Of a stretch of 55,642 nt of DNA, positions 9,801-17,596 are shown one piece after another (positions within the stretch are counted from its first letter, which is position 1; each line of letters opens with the position of its first letter). Source of the DNA: Gracilaria caudata (lineage: Eukaryota; Rhodophyta; Florideophyceae; Gracilariales; Gracilariaceae); NCBI GenBank assembly GCA_030374735.1, contig JASCIV010000067.1, positions 1-55,642 of the forward strand, in the 5' to 3' direction. A program made the translations under genes and the position numbers. A model generated the notes under the pieces. The model did no database searches. It saw nothing but the letters and a program-made list of their open reading frames with translations, and had not been told where the DNA came from.

Positions 9801-9955
9801 AGCAATTGCCCAACTTTCCCACCTTTTACGCCTTGTCTGTCCTTTCCCAGCGCGCACACAGCGTCACTGCCATTCTTCTCAGCTTTCGAACATCACAGGA
9901 CGTTTTGCGGAAATGAAATCCACCTCATCTACTCTCCACCAGCTCATTCAACAGT
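6829..9955. other. Gene-poor intergenic region
   Basis: No gene was recognised. Contents are the degenerate arm at 7062-7079 (GATATCTTCACTCGAT, one mismatch to the foldback arm) and a stretch of TTGGTCTTGGTT-like near-repeats at 8645-8700. A pyrimidine-rich run lies at 9205-9255. Open frames here are short and without protein-like composition. Confidence 0.5.
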
Positions 9956-10885
9956 ATGTTGCTCTTTCATCTTCCACCGTTTCATAGACTTGTAACGCCG
10001 CACACCACGCCCCGCCGCATATCGCCACCATACGTCTGCAATATTCATGCATCCATTCAATCATCGCGCCCGAACATTCGAATCATAGTCAGCGACATTG
10101 ATGGAACACTTCTCACCTCGAAGAAACGTCTTCACCCGAAGAATGAACCTCTTGTGAAGCGTGCGGTCGAATCGGGAGTTTTGTTCGTTCCTGCCACAGG
10201 AAAATCAGCCAGCGGGGCCCTGAAAGCTCTTGGAGATTCTCTAACCTCCTTTTTGACTAACACGCAGCCCTCCATGCCGGGCATCTTCCTCAATGGTTTG
10301 TTAGTAAAGGCGAATGGACGAGTGATATTCGAAAGAACCCTTGGCAAGTTGGACGTGCTGAAAGTGTTGCAAGAGTTAAATCGTCTAGAGCTCACACCAT
10401 TATTGTATTCCGCTGATAACGTACTGGTGTACAAAAGATCATCCTACACGGACATGTTCATGGTATCCTACGAACCGGAACCGCAAGAGGCTGACTTGGA
10501 GAAACGAGCCGCACAAGTGCCTGTCCACAAGGTTCTGGTGGTTGATGAAACTGGAGGAGATATACGGCGTTTCAGAAGTGATCTTTCTCGTTCATTGAAG
10601 AAAGTGGCAACTATCACACAGGCACGACCAGATGTATTGGAGGTCTTGCCAAAAGGGGCAAGCAAGGGAAAAGCGCTTCAACACTTGTTGTCGTACTTGC
10701 AGATTTCGAAAGAGAGTGCTATGGCCGTTGGAGATGGGGAAAATGATTTGGAAATGTTGCAGGTCGCTGGACTAGCGGTTGCGACAGGAAACGCCGTTCC
10801 TACATTGATGGATGTGGCTCATCACGTTGTTTGTGGTAATGATCACGGAGCGGTTGCAGATGCCATTAACAAGTTTGTACTTTAA
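9956..10885 (+). CDS. HAD superfamily hydrolase, Cof/sucrose-phosphatase-like subfamily
   Basis: A 309-residue phosphatase with all four HAD motifs. Motif I is DIDGT (Asp47 nucleophile, Asp49 acid/base). Motif II is Thr81 in ATGK, where the family usually has ATGR. Motif III is Lys237 in GASKGKAL. Motif IV is GDGENDLEML (Asp260 and Asp264 bind magnesium). A C2-type cap lies between motifs II and III, as in Cof-type sugar-phosphate or FMN/PLP phosphatases; the substrate is unknown. About 40 residues precede the core and are basic and Ser/Pro-rich, which could be an organelle-targeting peptide. The ATG chosen is the first in frame. The gene is a single exon, convergent with the PAK kinase gene 250 bases away. 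Confidence 0.9.
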   Translation: MLLFHLPPFHRLVTPHTTPRRISPPYVCNIHASIQSSRPNIRIIVSDIDGTLLTSKKRLHPKNEPLVKRAVESGVLFVPATGKSASGALKALGDSLTSFLTNTQPSMPGIFLNGLLVKANGRVIFERTLGKLDVLKVLQELNRLELTPLLYSADNVLVYKRSSYTDMFMVSYEPEPQEADLEKRAAQVPVHKVLVVDETGGDIRRFRSDLSRSLKKVATITQARPDVLEVLPKGASKGKALQHLLSYLQISKESAMAVGDGENDLEMLQVAGLAVATGNAVPTLMDVAHHVVCGNDHGAVADAINKFVL

Positions 10886-11138
10886 TTGCATCGTATACTC
10901 GTATGTGTATGTTCATCTGCGCCCTCGCGCTACCTGAACACGAGTATTGTGTCGATGCATCTTTTGTTACACTGGTAGAGGAAGAAAGATTTGTATAAGC
11001 TACGTACGAGAGAGGTGTTGGCGTGATATCTTGCGCGAGAGGAGCCGAGTGGCGCGAGTAGTTCAGGAGGAAAGAGTAGGGGAGAAAGCGATGTGCACCT
11101 GCTTTCTGATTTGAATTAGGATACAAGCAGAGGAACGC

Positions 11139-12653
11139 TTAGCCACTGTTCCTAGCTTCGTGGCGCACCTTTGCAAACACAGCAGCCACTTGCTCCTTTT
11201 CCGCGGCGCGTTTCAAAAACGGGTGACTCAACAACTGACTGGCCGAAGCCCTTCTGGCCGGGTTCACCACCAAGCACTGCGCAACGAAGTCAACAAACTC
11301 GGTGCTCCATCTGGACGGTTCTCTCAAGGTAGGGGGAGCTTGAGTAGTAATCAAGAACATGGCGCGCAGCGGCTTCTCGCTCATGTGTGGCGGTTCCCAC
11401 TCAGCGCACTCTATAGCTAAGATACCCACACTCCATAAATCTACCTTGTACTCATACTCTTTCTGGCGAATGAGTTCCGGTGCCATCCAGTATGGTGTAC
11501 CCACACACGTTGTGCGCTTCTTACGCTCCTCGGTAAGTTCAGCACAGAACCCGAAGTCGGCAAGCTTACACCGCCCTTGTTGGGTGAGTAGAACGTTGTC
11601 GGACTTAATGTCGCGATGCAGGCGCTTCATACCATGCATGAACTTTAGACCCTTGAGGACCTCGCGAAGCACATATGCGATGTGCGCTTCTTCCATCGTT
11701 TTGGAAAGTCGTTGATAGTTTTCCAACACGTCGGTAAGGCAGCCACCGTCCATGTATTCCATAGATATCCACATGAAGCCGTTATAGTTGTATGTCTCGT
11801 GACATTTGATAAGGTTGGGATGACGTGTGCAGCACATCATGCGTATCTCCATCTCCAGAGCGTCGGCTTCTGTCTTATTCGCCGGCTGGACCTTCTTGAG
11901 AGCCACCTTCCGTCCGTCAGGAGTGATAGCCTCAAAGACGCTGCCGGAAGCTCCCTGCCCAATTTGATGCATGTTAGAAAACACTGTGCTGGGGTCCTTA
12001 TTATGGATGTACACAGGCTGTTCCGGTGCTATGGACATGACGGTTCGACGATCGACCGCTCTCTGCGCGCGCGGAGCGTGTGATGGCGGAGCGGCCGCAG
12101 CGCGGGAGACAGGCACACGGGTGGGTGGAGCGTGCGGTGGCGGAGGACGCCTGTCTGGGGGTCGAGGCGGGAGCTGCTTGAAAGGTTTGGGAGGGGCTTT
12201 GTGCACGGGCGATTTCTTGTTGACAGGGGCGGCAGCGGTCGGCTTGGAGACATTGACAACGGGACGGGGGGCGGGGGCGGGAGCGAGGGCAACAGGGGGC
12301 TTTTTGACGGGGGGAGGAGCACCGTAAAGATAAAGCTGGAAGGCGCGCAGAGCAGCGTCAGGGTCGGCGCGAAAGTCATCCTGGGAGAGACCTTGCTTGA
12401 TGAGCTCGCTCTCCATGGCGGCGGGAAGACCGCGGAAGCCGGACGAGGCGGTGGCATCAGACTCGACGTGCACGGCGTGGGTGGAAGCGACAGGGAAGCC
12501 GACGTGGGCGTTCTTGCGCTTGTGGGGAGAGGCGCGCTTGCGCGGGTAGGGCGGCATGTGGGCGGCGGAGGGTAGGGCGTTGGAGACTGTGTTTTCCTTT
12601 GCGTCGGAGTCGCGGGGGGACAGGATGCGACGCAAGGAAGTGAGGACGTCCAT
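11139..12653 (-). CDS. PAK/STE20-family serine/threonine kinase with eroded CRIB
   Basis: A 504-residue protein from the ATG at 12653, which sits in a strong context (CCGCCATGG). The kinase domain (about 227-481) has the glycine loop GQGASGSV, the ATP lysine in VALKK (253), HRDIKSDNVLL (Asp348), DFGFCAEL (Asp366), and the PAK-type activation loop KRTTCVGTPYWMAPE with Thr382 at the activating position. Near the N-terminus, SPHKRKNAHVGFP (42-55) is a weak CRIB core, and GFRGLPAAMESELIKQGL through LRAFQLYLYG (72-111) matches the PAK autoinhibitory segment. A Pro/Ala/Lys-rich linker (about 112-220) carries PxxP motifs. It probably acts downstream of a Rho/Rac-type GTPase in cytoskeleton or polarity control. 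The frame stays open to 13046, but that would overlap the neighbouring zinc-finger gene. Confidence 0.88.
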   Translation of the reverse strand: MDVLTSLRRILSPRDSDAKENTVSNALPSAAHMPPYPRKRASPHKRKNAHVGFPVASTHAVHVESDATASSGFRGLPAAMESELIKQGLSQDDFRADPDAALRAFQLYLYGAPPPVKKPPVALAPAPAPRPVVNVSKPTAAAPVNKKSPVHKAPPKPFKQLPPRPPDRRPPPPHAPPTRVPVSRAAAAPPSHAPRAQRAVDRRTVMSIAPEQPVYIHNKDPSTVFSNMHQIGQGASGSVFEAITPDGRKVALKKVQPANKTEADALEMEIRMMCCTRHPNLIKCHETYNYNGFMWISMEYMDGGCLTDVLENYQRLSKTMEEAHIAYVLREVLKGLKFMHGMKRLHRDIKSDNVLLTQQGRCKLADFGFCAELTEERKKRTTCVGTPYWMAPELIRQKEYEYKVDLWSVGILAIECAEWEPPHMSEKPLRAMFLITTQAPPTLREPSRWSTEFVDFVAQCLVVNPARRASASQLLSHPFLKRAAEKEQVAAVFAKVRHEARNSG

Positions 12654-12943
12654 GGCGGGAGGGGTGGGGGCAGAGCCGGAGGCGGTGGCGGTGGCGGTGG
12701 GTGTCGCGGGGAACGGAGGGAGGGGGGGAGCTTGCGGGACAGGGAAGGGCTGGGGCGAGGCGGCGTTAAGTAGCGGAGAGCGGGAAGCGGTGGAGGGCGG
12801 CGATGAGATGGCGCGCTTCTCGACGGTGGGACGCGGTGATGTGGCGATGATGCGGCGATGGGGTGCGTGGCGGCAACTGGCCGTTACGTGACGCGGGCGC
12901 ATCACAGTTTCCGTTTCGTGACTGAGGGGGGGGGCGCCGTGCG

Positions 12944-13774
12944 TCACGTGCGGTCCAACGAGTACAGCGCGTGCGTGTGCAGCGACGTGTGCGCGTTGCG
13001 GCTGTGTTGTGTGAGCTGCGCCTGCGAGCGGAACGAAGCGCTGCACACGTCACAGCGCCAGCGCGCACGCGACCGGTCGCCATGCACCTCTCGCTCGTGC
13101 CGCCGCGCGGCCTCCGCCGACCCAAACGTTTGCGAGCACAGCTCGTCGCTGCAGCGGATCTTCGAGTCCCCGTGCACCATCTCCTCGTGCCGCCGCATCG
13201 TGTCGACGCGCCCGAAGCGCTTGCCGCACGTGCCGCACTCGAACTCGCCTCGGCCCTTGTCCGTCTTCCTGCTGCTACCCGTCCTCGCGCGCCGCTCCGG
13301 TGCCGCAATCGTCGACTGTCGCGACAGTCGCGCGCTGTCGCTGCCCTCCGACCGCTTTCCGTCTGTCCCTCTGCTCGACGAGCTCTCGCCACGCTTCGTC
13401 CACGATCGCCGCGTGCTTGTAGAGCTGCTTGAGCTTGCCTCGCCCCGCGTCGCCTGCGATGACGATGAGCTCTCTCTACCTCGCGATGTCGACGACGCCG
13501 ACGCCGACGCCGACGCCGACGACGACGCTGATGACGCCCCTTGTGCAGACCACGATGCCCGAACCACTGTCGAGCGCGTCCGCATCTGCTTGCCACCGGC
13601 CACTGACGACGACGACGATTGACCAGAGCTCAACCTCATGTTGCTCAAGTTGTACTGCATCCACGACTCGGACACCACGTTCACGCCTAGATCGCACTTG
13701 TGCCCTCTCAGCAAAGCTGTTGAACCAAATGTTTTCCCGCACCGCGTGCATCCAAGGCGCTTCTCGCTGCTCAT
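12944..13774 (-). CDS. C2H2 zinc-finger protein (paralogue 1)
   Basis: A 276-residue protein with four fingers. An N-terminal CTRCGKTF...GHKC finger has spacing C-x2-C-x12-H-x-C (a C2HC type). After a Ser-rich spacer come three C-terminal fingers: C-x2-C-x12-H-x4-H, C-x4-C-x12-H-x4-H and C-x2-C-x12-H-x4-H, ending RNAH. The spacer includes a (SA)n run encoded by a GTC/GAC-type microsatellite at about 13490-13530, and basic stretches that could be nuclear localisation signals. Probable DNA-binding regulator. The ATG at 13774 was chosen because the longer frame starts at a GTG; a TATAAATA lies 50 bases upstream. Architecture and finger spacing match the gene at 15749-16375, suggesting tandem duplication. 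Confidence 0.8.
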   Translation of the reverse strand: MSSEKRLGCTRCGKTFGSTALLRGHKCDLGVNVVSESWMQYNLSNMRLSSGQSSSSSVAGGKQMRTRSTVVRASWSAQGASSASSSASASASASSTSRGRESSSSSQATRGEASSSSSTSTRRSWTKRGESSSSRGTDGKRSEGSDSARLSRQSTIAAPERRARTGSSRKTDKGRGEFECGTCGKRFGRVDTMRRHEEMVHGDSKIRCSDELCSQTFGSAEAARRHEREVHGDRSRARWRCDVCSASFRSQAQLTQHSRNAHTSLHTHALYSLDRT

Positions 13775-13823
13775 GTCCCGCTGTCTTGATAACAGTCCCC
13801 GTGCCTCGTTCACCCATAGCACT

Positions 13824-13831
13824 TATTTATA
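13824..13831 (-). promoter_or_regulatory. Putative TATA box of zinc-finger gene 1
   Basis: TATAAATA on the minus strand, about 50 bases before the chosen ATG. It supports the shorter start, because it lies upstream of the GTG-initiated extension. Confidence 0.5.
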
Positions 13832-15748
13832 CCATATCAGCTACTTACGTACTACTGATAAACTACTTTTGTCATCGTCTCGCGTCTCCCTTACTACCAC
13901 CTGTTTCAAACATCACTCCATCCATATCTCACGCCCTCAAAAGCACTCAACCAACTTGACTCAATCGCTTACGGCATGCGTGTTATCTTCCCCATCACAC
14001 TGTCACCATGAATGGAATCAACACAATCGTGGCAGTCATACCCACCACATATTGGCATAATCATTCTCACACTCCCTCAAGTTATAAATTAAACCCTACA
14101 CACTGCTGCCACAACATTCGCAAACCACATCACACCTTGTCCATCGACGACCCGTGCATACACACGCGTATATATGCCCCTAGCACTCTGCCCTCTTGTC
14201 TCCAATCACCAATACAGCACAATCTTGTTCAAAGCAACACGCACGGACACAGGCTCGAAAACCATGTTGCATCGCGAGACAGATAGAGAGGATAACCTTT
14301 TTGCACTCGCCTCCTACCACACTAATGTCAGCACCAATTATCGCGACTAATGGCCAACTTGGTATCACGTGACAACGCTTCCTGATTCTTTGAACAATGC
14401 CGCTTTCAGTACCCCATGCCACTCGACACGTTGACCTTTTCATGCCCAACCTGCGCTCACCAAATCTACCCCACCAGAGTCACTACCCACCAATAACAAG
14501 ACTCTGCTTCAATCAGTTGGCTTGTCACAGGTTTCTGTTGAAGCAAAGTGCTGATGGGAAGGAACACCCTACATGAGCGGGACGGCGGCAACAAAGAACA
14601 TGCTTCATGCTTGGTTGTCGGCTGCATCATGGAAATAACCACCCAGTACTTTTTGAAAGTCACAGCTGCTGCGACGCGTGCAGGTTCTGTTCCACTCACA
14701 CAAGACACCATCACGCATGCACGGGAAACAAGAAATTTTCATATCTGGGTGTAACTCTCGCTATCTTGCGTCTGCGGCAAGTGCGTGTGCTGAAGATGCA
14801 CAGGATTAATAGAAAAGGCACAGCAGTCACCGTCTCAAGCACAGGAACTGAAGTTTGTGGTGCAAAACTTGCACACCAGATGCTCTTGCAATCCCGTCCC
14901 AGCCACAGTTATGATTATGTCAGTTACCCAATGGATGCACAAACGTTTTCTTGTTTCCTACAGCGGATTCTATATATTTTTTCGTCGACTCGAAACGTAT
15001 GGCAAACTGTCATGAAGAGCAACGAGAACAACGGGGTTTTTCCAAGTACGATGCGCAGAATGTTGTTGGCATGATCTCAGTGGCGCTGACGTTCGAGTTG
15101 TATCGTGGTGACGTTGAGGTGGTATCCTGCAGTGAAAAGATCATCCATTCGGCGACAGGCGTGTTCTGCGACGAGCAATCAATTGCTGATTCACCGATTC
15201 ATGAGGCAGAGCTGAACTCAACGACTGGACTCCTGAGAGAACACGAAGCACGAAGCGTGGATGGGGTGGATCATGTACGGAACAGGTGGTAAGTTATGTT
15301 TCTTTCTCTGAACGGACTTCACTGGTTGTGATAGCAGGTGTATGATGGCGAAGCCTGAACTGCGTGCAGCACTTTTGTGACACTTGCAAGCCCCTTGAGC
15401 TGAGCAGTAATGCGGAGGTCCTCAACGTGTGTACGAGGATGCTTGAAGCTGTTTGTCGTGTTCGGCATCGTCACATGATTGGCTTAAATTTCGCGTCAAC
15501 ACGAGGCCATGGACGCCCTCAACTGTTGACACTCCTTTACTCGCTCGCTCACGCGCCCGCTCAATAGTACGAAGGGTAGCCCTCCGTCGTACAAAAGCAG
15601 CAACTACCACTCATTCACTGGCAATACGTTCACGGGGCGCCATTCGTGAGTTTCTCTTCGGCCACGGATTTCAGTTCGGCACGAGTTCAACACAGGCGCT
15701 TCCAGCCCGGCCAAGCGCATGAGCACCTTGATGACAGTGCGTACTGCT
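13832..15748. other. Intergenic region with one possible spliced fragment
   Basis: Mostly A/C- or T-rich sequence without a recognisable gene. The only coding hint is the possible exon pair at 14964-15288 and 15338-15380, listed separately. Confidence 0.4.
14964..15380 (+). CDS. Possible 3' exons of an unrecognised gene
   Basis: An open frame of about 108 codons is preceded by a good acceptor (tgtttcctacag at 14952-14963) and interrupted at 15289 by a donor GTAAGTT. A 49-base gap ends in tgatagcag, after which the frame continues for 14 codons to a TGA at 15378-15380. The translation is of mixed composition (for example YFFVDSKRMANCHEEQ) with no known domain. The first exon and the start codon were not found. 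Treat as a hint only. Confidence 0.2.
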
Positions 15749-16375
15749 CTAAATCCGATTCGAGTGTGTTACTGATCGATGCGCCTTGTTGGTATGACGC
15801 GTCAGTTCACGACGTGCCGTAAAAGATGCACCGCATGCCATGCATTTAAACGGTCTTTCAGTGCGGGCGGCTGACGGTCCAGCTGAGCGGTTTCTTCGTC
15901 GGATCCATGAATGGGACCTCTCCAAGTGAGTCTTTCGCGCCGATGACGACCTGAACTCTTGGCGGCACTGCGGCACAAGGCACAAGTATCTCTCCCCTTC
16001 GTGAATGGACCTCACGTGTTTAGATAGACTGGCTTTTGTGGCATAAAACTTGAGACATACGTGGCACTGTAGCGTTGGTCGTGAGGAGTGCTCGGATGTA
16101 GCGGACTGCGACGTACTCATGGTGGCTGTGACCAAGCTTGTGTCTCTCGAAGTGAAAGCTTGTGGAGCTAAGGTGTGGTAGCGTGCATCAGCTGAACACT
16201 GCGCATGGGTATTGGAAGAGGAGCTCTGCGCCAGAGACAATGGCAAATCAAGCAGGTGTGGCATATCATTGTCCTCGCTCGGCGAAGGTGATACAACTTG
16301 TGCGACAAAGCATCTGTGGATTTCTTTCTCTCTGTCGCATCTAAACAGTATGCCGCAATACGGGCAGTGAGACAT
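15749..16375 (-). CDS. C2H2 zinc-finger protein (paralogue 2)
   Basis: A 208-residue protein beginning MSHCPYCGILF...IHRC, an N-terminal C-x2-C-x12-H-x-C finger with exactly the spacing of its neighbour at 12944-13774. A Ser/Thr-rich spacer (about 27-100) follows. The three C-terminal fingers are CHVC...H-x4-H, CLVPQC...H-x4-H (C-x4-C) and CMACGASF...H-x4-H, in the same order as in paralogue 1. Basic residues between the second and third (IRRRNRS) could serve nuclear import. It is probably a sequence-specific transcription regulator; the target is unknown. Single exon; the ATG lies five residues before the first Cys pair of MSHCPYC. Both paralogues are on the minus strand about 2 kb apart. 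Confidence 0.8.
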   Translation of the reverse strand: MSHCPYCGILFRCDREKEIHRCFVAQVVSPSPSEDNDMPHLLDLPLSLAQSSSSNTHAQCSADARYHTLAPQAFTSRDTSLVTATMSTSQSATSEHSSRPTLQCHVCLKFYATKASLSKHVRSIHEGERYLCLVPQCRQEFRSSSARKTHLERSHSWIRRRNRSAGPSAARTERPFKCMACGASFTARRELTRHTNKAHRSVTHSNRI

Positions 16376-17596
16376 GCTGTAGCGAGATCCGGGGCGGAGG
16401 GCTGCCCAACAAATGGAGACCGTTCACGAGAGGATGAATGGAGCTGGAAGCTCGCATGAGTCGGAATGCGAAAGGGAGTGCGGAAGCGCGTTGGTGGAAA
16501 GGCGGTGGCTTACGTATAGCAGTGTTGGGCGGAGGGGCGAGTGCTGGCCGTTCATAGCGAGACTGTCTCGCGTGGAGGGGGGGATGGGGGGCGGGAGGGG
16601 AAGCGACAGTGGAAGTGGCGATACGAATAAGTCCCTTTGCATGTTTTCGATTCATGACAGTGCGCACAGACAGCGCGTCGACGGCGGCGACAACAGCAAA
16701 AACACTCGCACCCGTTTCGTTCGGGCGTCTGTCTTGCGGTTGAACACACGCCACCATGGAATGGGAGACACTTGCACAGCACTGTAAACTGACAGTTGCA
16801 TCATCATGATTATACTGAAGCCACACACAAGAGAATGAATAACCCATCAGCTTTCTCCGTGCTTTCTCTCGTGATTGTCTTTCTAGCTAAATGGAACTTC
16901 GCGCTGAACAGCCCTGATGCCCTCTTCATTCTTTTGGAACTCCACTGAGCTATGATTAGTGGTCAGAGCTGCGCCCGGTGTGTTTCTCTCGAGACTGCAA
17001 AAACGAGCTCTTCTAACAGGCCGTCGAGCGGCAGTCCACCACTTCACACTCGTGCCACCTCCCTCACTTTTGTCTCTACTCGCGTGCCCCTTTTCTCGCC
17101 GAAAACTCAGTAGTAACGAAATCAGTTCGCTAACCCTGGGCCCGACGCCTGCAGTTACACTCGCTGCTGACCCATGCGCGTTCAGATGTCTGAACACCTT
17201 CCAGTTTTGTGCTCCTTGCTCCAGTTATGAGAACGTGCATTTACATTGTTAGCTAGAGCAAAAGATAGTGAGTAGTTTTCAATGTTCTACGGTTCTGCAA
17301 AGCTCGAGTCGTACCTTTGGTACCTAACAATGTTATTAGACTGCGACAAACATGAAGAGGAAGCGTCGAAACTGTTCGGCGACAGATCATCTGCATATGA
17401 TGCATGCGCGGGCATCATGCCACGCATGCCACCAAACCACGCTTGGCAAACAACAAAGCGTGATCATAACGCTGCCAACCAATTGGCTGTTTCCGCCATA
17501 ACAAAGGTAACCGAAGAGCTGAAAAACAGCTGCTGAATGCTGAATGCTGTCCAGCACAGCAAGGATAAGATAGTGTTACTGTATGGACACATCAGT
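16376..17596. other. Intergenic region
   Basis: A purine-rich stretch (16570-16620, runs of G) lies upstream of the zinc-finger gene on its own strand, where it reads pyrimidine-rich, as expected of a 5' leader. The rest holds only short frames without protein character. Nothing else was recognised. Confidence 0.4.

Noticed and set aside
12766..13596. 276-codon Arg-rich minus-strand frame
   Set aside because: Out-of-frame shadow of the zinc-finger and kinase genes in GC-rich DNA; extreme Arg content.
16341..16847. 168-codon minus-strand frame upstream of zinc-finger gene 2
   Set aside because: Pro/Ser/His-rich with no domain, and overlaps the start of the zinc-finger gene. More likely its 5' leader.
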